Source: Gallionellaceae bacterium | GTDB taxonomy: Bacteria; Pseudomonadota; Gammaproteobacteria; Burkholderiales; Gallionellaceae | DNA: 64,000 nt | Reading direction: 5' to 3' | Assembly: GCA_009773615.1 (NCBI GenBank) | Contig: WSYA01000005.1 | Span: 1-64,000 of the forward strand | In this document: piece by piece, positions 27,271-36,861 of the stretch | Numbering within the stretch: position 1 is the first letter of the stretch | Layout: every line of letters begins with the position of its first letter | Notes under the pieces: model-generated | Seen by the model: the letters and a program-made list of their open reading frames with translations, nothing else | Databases searched by the model: none | What the model was told of the DNA's origin: nothing | Made by a program: the position numbers and the translations under genes

Positions 27271-27737
27271 ATCGGTTTCTGATTGCGGGATGGCTGCTGT
27301 GCCTGGCTTTGCCGGCGCACGCGATCGGAATCGAGTTGTTGTCCGATCCGACCCGGCCCGCTATCGGGATATCTCCGGCATCCGAGGCCGCAACAGGAGA
27401 TACGACGCAGCTTCCCGTGAAAGAGGGGCTGCAGTCGGTCATCATTTCGCCGCAGCATCGCGCGGCGGTGATCAACGGGATTACGGTGGAGCTGGGCGGC
27501 AAAGTCGGCGATGCGACGCTCGTCGAAGTGCGCGAGAGCAGCGTGGTATTACAGGGCGCGCAGGGCAGGCGCGTGTTGGAGCTGTTTCCCGGAGTGCGTC
27601 TGAAGAAAGCGGAAGCGGCGACACCGAAGGAAGAAAAGCCGGCGGCGCTGAAAAAGAAAAAAGAAACTAAAAATATAAAAGCATCTGAGCCGGCGAGTCC
27701 AGGGCAGAACAACAAGGATGAGAGGGCAGGCAAATGA
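27255..27737 (+). CDS. mshK: MSHA biogenesis protein MshK (PilP-like)
   Basis: A 160-residue exported protein: signal peptide about 1-23 (ending ALPAHA), then DPTRP and a small beta domain with VIISPQHRAAVINGITVELG and LELFPGVRL, the MshK pattern. The C-terminal 45 residues are a lysine-, alanine- and glutamate-rich tail. It should connect the inner-membrane alignment proteins to the secretin MshL. It overlaps mshJ by 16 bases and mshL by 4. Confidence 0.82.
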   Translation: MAASLNRFLIAGWLLCLALPAHAIGIELLSDPTRPAIGISPASEAATGDTTQLPVKEGLQSVIISPQHRAAVINGITVELGGKVGDATLVEVRESSVVLQGAQGRRVLELFPGVRLKKAEAATPKEEKPAALKKKKETKNIKASEPASPGQNNKDERAGK

Positions 27738-29380
27738 AGCAATTACTCGGAATAGCGTTATTGCTTTTTGTGGCGGCGTGCTCGTCGCCCAACATAAAAA
27801 CAAAGACCGTCGTCAAAATCAACAACGAGATGGACGCACTGGTCAGCGAAAGCGTCACACCCAGCAAGGCAGAGGCGGTGGATAAGGCATTGCTGCCCCC
27901 GTTGACAATGATGATACCCAAGGTGGAAACCAGTCCGCTGGAAGCTCGCTTCGATCTGAACGTCAACAATACACCGGCCAAGGAGGTGTTCGCCGCCATC
28001 GGTTCGGGTACGCGCTATAACATGCTGCCGCTTCCCGGCGTGGAAGGAAATCTCACGCTGAATCTCAAGGACGTGACAGTGTTCGAAGCGCTGGACACGA
28101 TACGCGCTTTATACGGCTATGAGTATAAAGTGGAAGGCAAGAGCGTCTATATTCAACCCGTGACACTGCAAATCAAGCTGTTCAAGATCGATTATCTGGC
28201 GGCGATGCGCGACAGCTCGTCTTCCCTCTCCGTGAAAGCTTCGGGACAGGCTGCGGCGACTGCGGGTGCAGCGACAGGGACGGCAACCGGCGGCGGGGGC
28301 AACTCAAGCTCCATTTCGACCAAGCAATCCCCGTCCGAATTCAATTTCTGGCAGAACCTGCAGGACTCTCTCGATTCCATCGTCAAGTCCAAAGACAAGA
28401 GTGTCGTGATCAACCGTATGTCGGGCGTTATCGTTATCCGCGCCATGCCGGAAGAGCTGCGCGATGTCGCGGAATTCCTGAAGGCTTCGCAGCTGGCGGT
28501 TGAGCGCCAAGTGATCATCGAGGCAAAATTTGTCGAGGTGACGCTGAGCGACAGTTTTCAGTCCGGGGTGAATTGGGGGGTGTTCGGTTCGAACAGTGCC
28601 AATAATCATTATTCCGGAGGCGTCGTTTCGCAGGGCGGGACGATGCTGCCGAATGCGGCGGGCGGGGCTGCGCAATCACTGAGCAACTCGTCCATCACGG
28701 CCATCCCGGGCTCAAATCTGGGGGGTGTTGCAACCGGGGCATCGGGCTCGCTTTTCGGCATGGCTTTTCAGGCGAGCAATTTTTCCGCGTTGCTGAATTT
28801 TCTGGAGACGCAAGGCAGTGTGCATGTGCTGTCCAGCCCGCGCATTGCGACGTTGAATAACCAAAAAGCCGTGCTGAAAGTGGGCACGGATGAGCCCTAT
28901 GCCACGGGCTATACGCCGGGTACTTCAACCACGATTGCGGGCGGAAGCAATACCCTGCCCACGCCGATCTATACGCAAATTTTTTCGGGTATCGCATTGG
29001 ATGTGACTCCGCGCATCAACGAACAGGATGAGATCATTCTGCATGTGCATCCGTCCATCAGTCAGGTGACTTCCAAGGTTAAAGATACCGGCGGCGGCAC
29101 GACCCTGCAGATGGCATCCACCAACATCGAAGAAACGGACAGTGTGGTGCGTGCAAAAGGTGGTCAGATCGTGGTGATCGGCGGTTTGATGAGCCAGAGT
29201 ACGGTGGAGTCGCAGTCCGGCTTGCCAGGCTGGATCAAGTCTATTTTCGGACAAACCAGCAAAGTGTCGGAAAAACGCGAGTTGGTTATTCTGCTCAAGC
29301 CGACCGTGGTGGACAGCGACAAGGCTTGGTCGGACGACATTACGCGCAGCCGTGACCGCATGAACGGGATGTCGCGCTAA
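27734..29380 (+). CDS. mshL: MSHA secretin MshL
   Basis: A 548-residue outer-membrane secretin, the exit pore of the pilus. The lipobox FVAAC puts the acylated Cys at residue 16. After a linker comes a secretin N-domain (about 75-130), a Ser/Gly-rich loop, and the C-terminal secretin domain with VERQVIIEAKFVEVTL and TNIEETDSVVRAKGGQIVVIGGLM, the diagnostic secretin signature, ending KRELVILLKPTVV. It overlaps mshK by 4 bases. Confidence 0.93.
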   Translation: MKQLLGIALLLFVAACSSPNIKTKTVVKINNEMDALVSESVTPSKAEAVDKALLPPLTMMIPKVETSPLEARFDLNVNNTPAKEVFAAIGSGTRYNMLPLPGVEGNLTLNLKDVTVFEALDTIRALYGYEYKVEGKSVYIQPVTLQIKLFKIDYLAAMRDSSSSLSVKASGQAAATAGAATGTATGGGGNSSSISTKQSPSEFNFWQNLQDSLDSIVKSKDKSVVINRMSGVIVIRAMPEELRDVAEFLKASQLAVERQVIIEAKFVEVTLSDSFQSGVNWGVFGSNSANNHYSGGVVSQGGTMLPNAAGGAAQSLSNSSITAIPGSNLGGVATGASGSLFGMAFQASNFSALLNFLETQGSVHVLSSPRIATLNNQKAVLKVGTDEPYATGYTPGTSTTIAGGSNTLPTPIYTQIFSGIALDVTPRINEQDEIILHVHPSISQVTSKVKDTGGGTTLQMASTNIEETDSVVRAKGGQIVVIGGLMSQSTVESQSGLPGWIKSIFGQTSKVSEKRELVILLKPTVVDSDKAWSDDITRSRDRMNGMSR

Positions 29381-29393
29381 CAGGAACCCATCG

Positions 29394-30350
29394 ATGTATC
29401 TAGAGCATTTCGGTCTGCGTGAATTTCCCTTTTCGCTGACACCCGACACCAGCTTTTTTTTCGCTTGCTCCAGTTATCAAGAGGCGCTGAACACGCTGCT
29501 GATTGCCGCGCGCAGCGGCGAGGGCTTTATCAAGATCGTCGGCGAAGTGGGCAACGGAAAAACTCTGCTGTGCCGCAAATTTCTCGGCACACTCAACAGC
29601 GACAAAACATCGACCAATGCCATCGGTACGCAGAATGCGGCCGCCACCGGGCTGGGCTCAGCAAAATTCGTTACCGCTTACATTCCCAACCCATATTTGG
29701 AGTCGCGCAGCTTGCTTCTGGCTCTTGCAGCAGAGTTTCGCATCGAATTGGACAGCACGGTAGACCAGCATCAGTTGCTGAAAGAGCTGACTTTCGCGCT
29801 GCTGAAATTTGCGCGCGAGGGCAAGCGCGTGCTGGTGTGCCTCGACGAGGCGCAAGCGATGCCGCTGGAAAGTTTGGAAGTATTGCGCTTGCTGACCAAT
29901 CTGGAAACCGAGAAACGCAAATTGATGCAAGTGGTGTTGTTCGGTCAGCCGGAGCTGGACGAGCGACTCAAACATAATTCCGTGCGCCAATTGCGCCAGC
30001 GCATCAGCTTCCAGTACGAGTTAAAGGGATTGCGTCGGGATGAGTTGGATCGCTACTTGCGCCATCGTTTGCTGGTGGCCGGATACCAAGGCGAAACGTT
30101 GTTTCGTCCCGGTGCGGTCGCGCTGCTGTATCGCATCACTAAGGGGACGCCGCGCTTGGTGAATATCATCGCGAACAAAGCGATGCTGCTTGCATACGGA
30201 GAGGGCAGGCAGCAGGTGATGACGCGGCATGTGCGCAGAGCCCTCGCGGATACGCCCGAGGCGCATAAGGATTGGATGATTTGGGCGTGGGGGGCTTTTG
30301 CGGCCTTTGTTCTGATTATGCTCACTCTGATTGGGGTGTGGCTGCAATGA
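29394..30350 (+). CDS. mshM: AAA ATPase MshM (ExeA-like)
   Basis: A 318-residue ExeA/GspA-type ATPase. The N-terminus MYLEHFGLREFPFSLTPD is characteristic, Walker A is GEVGNGKTLL (Lys56), Walker B VLVCLDEAQAM, and a single transmembrane helix lies at the C-terminus (about 297-316). Such proteins help place or assemble the secretin through the cell wall. It sits between mshL and mshN and overlaps mshN by ATGA. Confidence 0.9.
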   Translation: MYLEHFGLREFPFSLTPDTSFFFACSSYQEALNTLLIAARSGEGFIKIVGEVGNGKTLLCRKFLGTLNSDKTSTNAIGTQNAAATGLGSAKFVTAYIPNPYLESRSLLLALAAEFRIELDSTVDQHQLLKELTFALLKFAREGKRVLVCLDEAQAMPLESLEVLRLLTNLETEKRKLMQVVLFGQPELDERLKHNSVRQLRQRISFQYELKGLRRDELDRYLRHRLLVAGYQGETLFRPGAVALLYRITKGTPRLVNIIANKAMLLAYGEGRQQVMTRHVRRALADTPEAHKDWMIWAWGAFAAFVLIMLTLIGVWLQ

Positions 30351-31420
30351 GTTTGCTCAATCAAATGCTGAACGATCTGGAGAAACGCGGAGCGAACGGT
30401 CCGCTGGTCGACATGCCGATCCGTGCTGTGCAAGAGCCGGGAAGGCCATATGTATGGGCATATGCGGCAGCCGGAGTGCTGCTGCTTGGTGTTGGTGCCG
30501 CCGGATGGTGGGTTTTGCACCGGACGGTTACAGTGCCGGTGTCGGTTGCTACCGTGCTGCCGGTTCCCGCAGCAGGGGTGGCGGTCTCGCAGGTTGTCGC
30601 GGTGTCGCAACCCCAAGTCACATCGCAGGAGGCGGCTGTCGAGCAGCCCGTGGCACAAGAGTATGACGTGGCACCGCGTTTGAGTTTTGAGTTGAGCGCG
30701 ATTCCCTTGCCCAATAGTCCGCGCGATAAGCCGCTGCACGAGTTGGCTGCGCCAGTTCAGGAGGCTCCCCCTGCCGTTGTCGCCAATAAATCCAATGCGC
30801 GTGTCGAGCCGACAGGCTCCGTTACAAAACAATTGAAAATCGTGAGCCCGCAGCAACAGGCCGAGAATGAGTTCCGCAGGGCGAGCCTGCTGGCGCAACA
30901 GGGGCGGTTTAAAGAGGCTGTTGCGGGGTATGAGGCCGCGCTGCGTATCGATCCGGCGCACGATATGGCACGCGAGGCAATGGTGGCGGTGTTGTTGGAA
31001 AGCAAGCTCAATGCGGATGCGGAAAAGACTCTGCAAGAAGGACTCAAGCTCAATCCGAAGCAGACACATTTCGCGATGCTGTTGGCGCGTTTGCAGGTGG
31101 AGCGGAACGCTTTGCCTGCGGCACTGGGTACGCTGGAAAAGGCGCTGCCGTATGCCGACCAGCTGGGCGATTATCAGGCTTTCATGGCGGCGATTTTGCA
31201 GAGACAGAACCGCCACAAAGAGGCGATCACGCATTATCAGATCGCCCTGCAACTATTGCCAAATTCCGGTTTGTGGCAGATGGGTTTGGGGATTTCATTG
31301 CAGGCAGTGCAACGCAAAGAAGATGCGCGGGACGCCTACAAACGCGCTATTGAATCGCGCAATTTAAGTCCCGAGTTGCAGGCGTTCGTCGCGCAGCGCC
31401 TGAAAGAAATCAAGCAGTAG
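30347..31420 (+). CDS. mshN: MSHA biogenesis protein MshN (TPR)
   Basis: A 357-residue bitopic protein. A cytoplasmic N-terminus with the MshN/ExeB-like MSLLNQMLNDLEKRG is followed by a transmembrane helix (about 37-58), a periplasmic linker rich in V, P, A and Q (60-165), and tetratricopeptide repeats (about 170-350, for example EFRRASLLAQQGRFKEAVAGY). ATG 30347 overlaps mshM. It ends the msh block here; the genes for the motor ATPase (mshE), platform (mshG) and pilins are not in the window. Confidence 0.85.
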   Translation: MSLLNQMLNDLEKRGANGPLVDMPIRAVQEPGRPYVWAYAAAGVLLLGVGAAGWWVLHRTVTVPVSVATVLPVPAAGVAVSQVVAVSQPQVTSQEAAVEQPVAQEYDVAPRLSFELSAIPLPNSPRDKPLHELAAPVQEAPPAVVANKSNARVEPTGSVTKQLKIVSPQQQAENEFRRASLLAQQGRFKEAVAGYEAALRIDPAHDMAREAMVAVLLESKLNADAEKTLQEGLKLNPKQTHFAMLLARLQVERNALPAALGTLEKALPYADQLGDYQAFMAAILQRQNRHKEAITHYQIALQLLPNSGLWQMGLGISLQAVQRKEDARDAYKRAIESRNLSPELQAFVAQRLKEIKQ

Positions 31421-31488
31421 AAAATGCGGGGAAGGGAGATAGCGCATCTCTGAACTTCTCTCACTTTTCGCTTCACTTATCTCCGTAT

Positions 31489-32172
31489 TCAATGCGGTAA
31501 CGTGCGAGCAACCACCCAGGCGCTGACTTGGCTGGCTCCCGCTTTGCGCAATGTGCGCGCCAGTTCCTCGATCGATGCGCCTGTGGTCATCACGTCGTCC
31601 ACGATGGCGATGTGTTTCCCGCTCAAATCAGCCGAACAAGAAAATGCTTGACGCATATTTTTGCCGCGCTCCTGCCAGGGCAGGGTGGATTGCGGCGAGG
31701 TGTTGCGTGTGCGCGTGCAAGCATCATGCAGCAGCGGGATGTTCAGTTGTCCGGCAATGCGCCGTGCCAGTAACAGCGACTGGTTGAAACCGCGCTCGCG
31801 CAAACGCAGGGGGTGCAAGGGCATGCCTATGATGCAGTCGGGGCGCGTATGAATCACGCCCGCCAGCGCATCGGCAAGCCGCTCTATCAGCACCAGCTGT
31901 CCGGAAAATTTGGCTGCCTGAATCAATTTATCTACAGGAAAGGCGTAGGCAAATGCGGCGGAGGTATGCGCGAAGCCGGGTGTATGGCGCAGGCATCTGC
32001 CGCAGACCGAACCGCCGGTCGAGGGCAGCGCGCATATCGGGCAATGGGCGCTGCCCAAGCGCGGCAACTCGGCATCGCAGGCCGCGCACCAGACACCTAC
32101 GGGGTTGAATGCGCCGCACAAAACGCAGGGCTGCTCGGGCAGAATCCGCTCGGTAATTGCGCTGTTGTTCAA
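31489..32172 (-). CDS. comF: ComF family phosphoribosyltransferase-like protein
   Basis: A 227-residue ComF protein. The N-terminal zinc ribbon shows CVLCG, WCAAC, CPICALP and CGRCL pairs (residues about 16-60), and the C-terminal phosphoribosyltransferase fold has the PRPP loop IVDDVMTTGASI and the RGFNQSLLLA helix. ComF proteins function in natural DNA uptake in competent bacteria; the enzymatic role is unclear. It is convergent with mshN and divergent from bioB (44-base gap), a common arrangement next to biotin genes in proteobacteria. Confidence 0.92.
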   Translation of the reverse strand: MNNSAITERILPEQPCVLCGAFNPVGVWCAACDAELPRLGSAHCPICALPSTGGSVCGRCLRHTPGFAHTSAAFAYAFPVDKLIQAAKFSGQLVLIERLADALAGVIHTRPDCIIGMPLHPLRLRERGFNQSLLLARRIAGQLNIPLLHDACTRTRNTSPQSTLPWQERGKNMRQAFSCSADLSGKHIAIVDDVMTTGASIEELARTLRKAGASQVSAWVVARTLPH

Positions 32173-32216
32173 TAATCACCTCGTCAAAATTGACAGCAAT
32201 GGTGGATTAATCGAAG

Positions 32217-33251
32217 ATGTCGCCTGTTAAATTTCGCTCCCATTCTGCCATGCAAACTCAAGTCGTAAAGCTCCATCGTCATTCCCCAACAATTGAAACC
32301 AACGCGCAACACTGGTCGGTCGCCGACATCGAGGCATTATTCAAGCTGCCCTTCTCCGATCTGTTGTATCGGGCGCAACAGGTGCATCGTGAACATTTCG
32401 ACCCGAACGCGGTGCAGCTTTCCACGCTGCTGTCGATCAAGACCGGCGGCTGTTCCGAGGACTGCGGCTATTGTCCTCAGTCCGCGTTCCACTCGGCGGG
32501 TGTCGAGAATAAGAAGATGCTGGATGTGGACGAAGTGGTTCTGGCTGCCAAAGCGGCGCAACAAGCCGGAGCGGATCGTTTTTGTATGGGCGCGGCATGG
32601 CGCGAGCCATCGACGGAAGATATGGCGAGCGTGGTGGAAATGGTGAAGGCCGTGCGCGGACTAGGCATGGAGACCTGTGCCACGCTGGGTATGTTGAACA
32701 ACGAACAGACCGAGCAGCTGCGCGCAGCCGGGTTGGATTACTACAACCACAACCTCGACACCTCGCCCGAATTCTACGGCGACATCATCAGCACACGCGA
32801 CTATCAGGACAGGCTCGACACGCTGGAGCGCGTGCGCAAAGCGGGCATGCACATTTGCAGCGGCGGCATCGTCGGCATGGGCGAGAACCTCACGCAGCGC
32901 GCCGAGCTGGTCGCGCAGCTGGCCAACATGAACCCTTATCCCGAGAGCGTGCCGATCAACAATCTGGTCAAGGTCGAAGGCACGCCGCTGGCGAATGAAG
33001 TAGACCTCGACCCGCTGGATTTTGTGCGCACTATTGCCGTGGCGCGCATCACCATGCCGACCGCGCGCGTGCGTCTTTCCGCCGGACGCCAGCAGATGAG
33101 CGATGCAGTGCAGGCGCTGTGTTTCCTCGCCGGAGCGAATTCCATGTTCTACGGCGACCAGCTGCTGACCACCGGCAACCCCGATGTCGCGCGGGATCGG
33201 ACATTGCTCGATAAACTGGGCATGTATCCGTTCGCTGACAAAAACCATTAA
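32217..33251 (+). CDS. bioB: Biotin synthase
   Basis: A 344-residue radical SAM enzyme that inserts sulfur into dethiobiotin, the last step of biotin synthesis. The SAM-cluster motif is [10 protein letters not shown] (Cys79, Cys83, Cys86) and later blocks [15 protein letters not shown] and [15 protein letters not shown] are diagnostic. ATG 32217 is used; ATG 32250 gives a protein 11 residues shorter with no worse fit. No BirA-type operator was recognised in the 44-base gap to comF. It starts a biotin cluster whose next gene is separated by an inverted-repeat element. Confidence 0.96.
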   Translation: MSPVKFRSHSAMQTQVVKLHRHSPTIETNAQHWSVADIEALFKLPFSDLLYRAQQVHREHFDPNAVQLSTLLSIKTGGCSEDCGYCPQSAFHSAGVENKKMLDVDEVVLAAKAAQQAGADRFCMGAAWREPSTEDMASVVEMVKAVRGLGMETCATLGMLNNEQTEQLRAAGLDYYNHNLDTSPEFYGDIISTRDYQDRLDTLERVRKAGMHICSGGIVGMGENLTQRAELVAQLANMNPYPESVPINNLVKVEGTPLANEVDLDPLDFVRTIAVARITMPTARVRLSAGRQQMSDAVQALCFLAGANSMFYGDQLLTTGNPDVARDRTLLDKLGMYPFADKNH

Positions 33252-33267
33252 CAACTAAAAACCATTA

Positions 33268-33398
33268 ACCACAGAGGCACAGAGGCACAGAGGAAAAACA
33301 AGAGAGAAGCAGAACCAAAAATACTAAGGAAGTGTTAGTTACTAAAAATATAGTGTTGGGGGATTTTGATTTTCTCTGTGTCTCTGTGTCTCTGTGGT
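33268..33398. repeat. CACAGAG inverted-repeat element, copy 2
   Basis: A 131-bp element with inverted arms 33268-33293 and 33374-33398. Arms follow the same ACCACAGAG(G/A)CACAGAG pattern as the copies at 18283 and 43056, differing by G/A changes in the left arm. It fills the bioB-bioF gap, and its right end provides the GGTGAG found just before the bioF start. Confidence 0.85.
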
Positions 33399-33404
33399 GA
33401 GATT

Positions 33405-34559
33405 TTGCCTTTCACGCAATTACAAACCGAACTCGACGCCCGCAAAGCGCAAGGGCTGTTGCGCAGCCGCCGCACATTAACCACGCCGCAGTCGCCACAT
33501 ATCGTTGTGGACGGCCAGCCTTACCTCGCTTTTTGCAGCAACGATTACCTCGGCCTCGCCAATCACCCGCAGCTTATCGCCGCGCTGCAACAAGGTGTGC
33601 AGCAATGGGGCGTCGGCGCGGGCGCGGCGCATCTGGTGAGCGGGCATTTTTCTGCGCATCACCAACTCGAACAGCAACTCGCCGCTTTCGTCGGCAAACC
33701 CGCTGCGCTGTTGTTTTCCACCGGATACATGGCGAATCTCGGTGTCGTGCAAGCCTTGGTCGGCAAGGGCGACACGGTGTTTGCCGACAAGCTCAATCAC
33801 GCTTCGCTCAACGATGCGATGTTGCTGTCGCGCGCCGAGACCAAACGCTATCGGCATGGAGACATGGAGCAACTAGCGCACTTGCTGGGGCAGACTAAAA
33901 TCGGGCGCAAACTCATCATCACCGACGCGGTGTTCAGCATGGATGGCGACATCGCACCGTTGCGCGAGTTGCTGGCGCTGTGCGAGCAGCACGATGCCTG
34001 GCTGTATGTGGACGACGCGCACGGCTTCGGCGTGCTGGGAGAGCAGGGGCGCGGCGCGTTGGCGCATTTCGGCATCATGTCGCAGCGCATTATTTACATG
34101 GCGACGCTGAGCAAGGCGGCAGGCGTGTCCGGTGCTTTTGTCGCGGCGGAACAAGTGGTCATCAACACGCTGGTCAATCATGCGCACAGCTATGTCTACA
34201 CGACCGCCACGCCGCCCGCTTTGTCGGTGGCGTTGTCGCAGAGCCTGCAACTGATTGCTCAGGGGGATGGTTTGCGTATGCACTTGCAGCGCCTCATCGC
34301 ACAATTGCGCAAGGGTTTGTCCGATCTGCCGTGGCAGCTGATGGTGTCGGGCACCGCGATTCAGCCGCTGCTGATCGGCGAAAATCGGCAAGCGTTGCAG
34401 TTGAGCGAAGGGCTGCGCGCGCGCGGTATCTGGGTGGCGGCGATCCGTCCGCCCACTGTGCCGCAGGGCACGGCACGTCTGCGTATCACTTTGTCGGCGG
34501 CACATAGCGCACAAGATGTAGATCAACTCATCGGAGCATTGCATGAGCTTGCATGTTGA
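33405..34559 (+). CDS. bioF: 8-amino-7-oxononanoate synthase
   Basis: A 384-residue PLP enzyme condensing pimeloyl-ACP with alanine. The PLP lysine is Lys237 in TLSKAAGVSGAF; other family blocks are CSNDYLGLANHP, GAGAAHLVSGH and VDDAHGFGVLG. A TTG at 33405 (LPFTQLQTELDARK) is the most family-like start; a longer frame from TTG 33366 would translate the repeat element. GGTGAG lies three bases before the TTG and derives from the repeat. It overlaps bioH by 17 bases. Confidence 0.93.
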   Translation: MPFTQLQTELDARKAQGLLRSRRTLTTPQSPHIVVDGQPYLAFCSNDYLGLANHPQLIAALQQGVQQWGVGAGAAHLVSGHFSAHHQLEQQLAAFVGKPAALLFSTGYMANLGVVQALVGKGDTVFADKLNHASLNDAMLLSRAETKRYRHGDMEQLAHLLGQTKIGRKLIITDAVFSMDGDIAPLRELLALCEQHDAWLYVDDAHGFGVLGEQGRGALAHFGIMSQRIIYMATLSKAAGVSGAFVAAEQVVINTLVNHAHSYVYTTATPPALSVALSQSLQLIAQGDGLRMHLQRLIAQLRKGLSDLPWQLMVSGTAIQPLLIGENRQALQLSEGLRARGIWVAAIRPPTVPQGTARLRITLSAAHSAQDVDQLIGALHELAC

Positions 34560-35307
34560 GACTAGCGGCAGCGGCGCGCCGCTGGTATTGCTGCACGGAT
34601 GGGGTATGCACGGCGGCGTGTGGGCAGATGTGGCGCAGAAACTGGCAGTAGATTTTCAGGTGCATAGCGTCGATCTGCCGGGAAATGGTGCGAGTGCTGC
34701 ATTGCCGGAGACGAATCTGGACGCCTTGGTGCAAGTACTGTCAGTCCGTTTCGGCGAACCGCTAAGCGTTTGTGGCTGGTCGCTGGGCGGGCAAGTCGCT
34801 TTGCATTGGGCGGCGCGCGAACCTGATAAAGTGCGTCGCCTGATTCTGGTGGCTAGCACGCCGTGTTTTGCCGAACGCGAGGATTGGGCATTTGGGATGG
34901 AAAGCGCTGTGCTGGAAAAATTCGCCGCTGAATTGGAAGTGAACCATGCGGCTACCTTGCGCCGTTTTATATCCCTGCAATTGCGCGGTAGCGAGAACGA
35001 GCGCGAGTTGTTGATGTTGTTACGCGAGCGCTTGTTTAGTCGTGGCGAACCGGATATGGGGGCGTTGCGCGGCGGGCTGGATATTCTGCGCGATGCAGAT
35101 CAGCGTGCCGAATTGCAGTGCATCAGGCAGCCGACGCTGGTTGTCGCTGGCGAACGCGATAAGCTGACGGTGCCTGCGGCCTCTCACTACATGGCGCAGG
35201 CTATGCCGACGGCACGCATGGTGGAAGTGGCAGGTGCGGCGCATGCGCCGTTCCTGTCTCATGCTGAAATATTTGTCGAACACGTAAAGAGATTTCTGCA
35301 TGAATGA
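34543..35307 (+). CDS. bioH: Pimeloyl-ACP methyl ester carboxylesterase
   Basis: A 254-residue alpha/beta hydrolase. The oxyanion segment LLHGWGMHGGVW, nucleophile elbow CGWSLGGQ (Ser80), an acid in AGERDKL and the base in AAHAPFL complete the triad. It removes the methyl group from pimeloyl-ACP methyl ester made by the BioC pathway. Position between bioF and bioC supports BioH rather than a generic esterase. It overlaps bioF by 17 and bioC by 8 bases. Confidence 0.92.
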   Translation: MSLHVETSGSGAPLVLLHGWGMHGGVWADVAQKLAVDFQVHSVDLPGNGASAALPETNLDALVQVLSVRFGEPLSVCGWSLGGQVALHWAAREPDKVRRLILVASTPCFAEREDWAFGMESAVLEKFAAELEVNHAATLRRFISLQLRGSENERELLMLLRERLFSRGEPDMGALRGGLDILRDADQRAELQCIRQPTLVVAGERDKLTVPAASHYMAQAMPTARMVEVAGAAHAPFLSHAEIFVEHVKRFLHE

Positions 35308-36169
35308 ATTTGAAATAGATAAAAAACAAGTGCGCCGTGCCTTCAGCCGTGCCGCGCAGGATTACGATGCGGCTGCGGTGTTGCAGCGTGAGGTCTGCAC
35401 GCGCATGCTGGAGCGGCTCGACTGCGTCAGGCAGCAGCCGTCGCGCATTCTCGATGTTGGCAGCGGCACGGGATGGGGCACGCGCCAGTTGGGCGAGCGC
35501 TACCCGAAAGCCGGCATCACCGCGCTCGATATCGCGATCGGCATGTTGCAGCATGCGCGCGGCATGTCTGGCTGGTGGCAGAAATTATTCGCTGTGCAAC
35601 GCGAACAATTTGTGTGCGCGGATGTCGAGGCGTTGCCCGTTGCTTCCGGCAGCATGGAAATGGTGTGGTCGAATCTCGCGCTGCAATGGTGCAACGATCT
35701 GCCCGCGACTTTCGTCGAGCTGCAGCGTGTGCTCAAGCCGGAGGGGCTGTTGATGTTTTCCAGCTTCGGAGTGGATACCTTGCATGAGTTGCGCATCGCT
35801 TTCCGCGATGTGGATGGATATAGCCACCTTAATCGTTTTGCCGACATGCACGACATCGGCGATATGCTGGTGGCGGCGGGATTTGCCGATCCGGTGATGG
35901 AGATGGAGCGCATCACGCTTACCTACGACGATGTGCGCGCGGTAATGCAGGACCTGAAGAGCATCGGCGCACACAATGCCACGGCCGGGCGCGCGCCGGG
36001 CATGATGGGCAAGGCGGCCTGGCAGCGTATAACGGATAATTACGAGAGGCTGCGTCGCGACGGAAAATTGCCTGCGACCTTCGAGATCATTTACGGGCAT
36101 GCGTGGAAGGTGGCGCCGAAGAAGACGCAGGACGGACGCGCGATTATTAAAACGGACTTTAGGTTATGA
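35300..36169 (+). CDS. bioC: Malonyl-ACP O-methyltransferase
   Basis: A 289-residue class I SAM methyltransferase. The N-terminal VRRAFSRAAQDYDAAAVLQREV is the BioC signature, the SAM-binding motif I is ILDVGSGTGWGT, and VWSNLALQWCNDL follows. It methylates malonyl-ACP to disguise it as a fatty-acid primer and start pimelate formation. It lies in the biotin operon with 8- and 4-base overlaps to bioH and bioD. Confidence 0.94.
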   Translation: MNEFEIDKKQVRRAFSRAAQDYDAAAVLQREVCTRMLERLDCVRQQPSRILDVGSGTGWGTRQLGERYPKAGITALDIAIGMLQHARGMSGWWQKLFAVQREQFVCADVEALPVASGSMEMVWSNLALQWCNDLPATFVELQRVLKPEGLLMFSSFGVDTLHELRIAFRDVDGYSHLNRFADMHDIGDMLVAAGFADPVMEMERITLTYDDVRAVMQDLKSIGAHNATAGRAPGMMGKAAWQRITDNYERLRRDGKLPATFEIIYGHAWKVAPKKTQDGRAIIKTDFRL

Positions 36170-36861
36170 GCTATTTCATCACGGGGACGGATACGGGCGT
36201 AGGCAAAACGCTGGTGAGTTGCGCATTGCTGCACGCCTTTGCCGCGCAGGACAAGCGCGTGGTCGGATTCAAGCCGGTGGCATCGGGGTGCGATGACGAT
36301 TACCACAATGACGATGCGAAGCGGCTGTTGCTCGCCAGCAATGTGCAGGCGAGCTATGGGCAGGTCAATCCCTATTGTTTTGTGCATCCCGTTGCGCCGC
36401 ATATCTCCGCGCGCGATTCTGGTGTGCGCATCGAGATGTCGCGCATCCTCACATCCTATGGAGAGTTGGCCGGGCAATCCGACGAGGTGATCGTGGAAGG
36501 TGCCGGCGGTTTTCTGGTGCCGCTGAACGAAAAATTTGATAGCGCCGATCTGGCTCGGGAGTTGGGGTTGCCGGTTATTCTGGTGGTAGGCATGCGCTTG
36601 GGTTGTCTCAACCATGCGCTGCTGACCATGCGAGTCATCGCCGATTACGGATTAGAATGCGCGGGCTGGGTGGCGAACGTGTTGGACGCGGAGATGCCCG
36701 CGTTGCAGCAGAACATCGATGCGTTGTGCGAGCGTATCGCCGCACCGCTGCTGGGAGTGATCCCGTACCAGGTGCAACCGGATGCGCGGGCGACAGCCGC
36801 GCATTTGCACGTGGAACTATTGGAAAAACCCGAGGCGAAAACGGATCAAGTCCATGGCTGA
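36166..36861 (+). CDS. bioD: Dethiobiotin synthetase
   Basis: A 231-residue P-loop enzyme forming the ureido ring of dethiobiotin from 7,8-diaminopelargonate, CO2 and ATP. The P-loop FITGTDTGVGKTLVSC is at residues 3-18; KPVASGC and the EGAGGFLVPL block are diagnostic. The start overlaps bioC (ATGA). No bioA is in the window, so the aminotransferase step must be encoded elsewhere. The next gene begins inside its 3' end. Confidence 0.95.
   Translation: MSYFITGTDTGVGKTLVSCALLHAFAAQDKRVVGFKPVASGCDDDYHNDDAKRLLLASNVQASYGQVNPYCFVHPVAPHISARDSGVRIEMSRILTSYGELAGQSDEVIVEGAGGFLVPLNEKFDSADLARELGLPVILVVGMRLGCLNHALLTMRVIADYGLECAGWVANVLDAEMPALQQNIDALCERIAAPLLGVIPYQVQPDARATAAHLHVELLEKPEAKTDQVHG

Noticed and set aside
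32173-32216. BirA operator between comF and bioB
   Set aside because: No TTGTAAACC-type palindrome is present in the gap.
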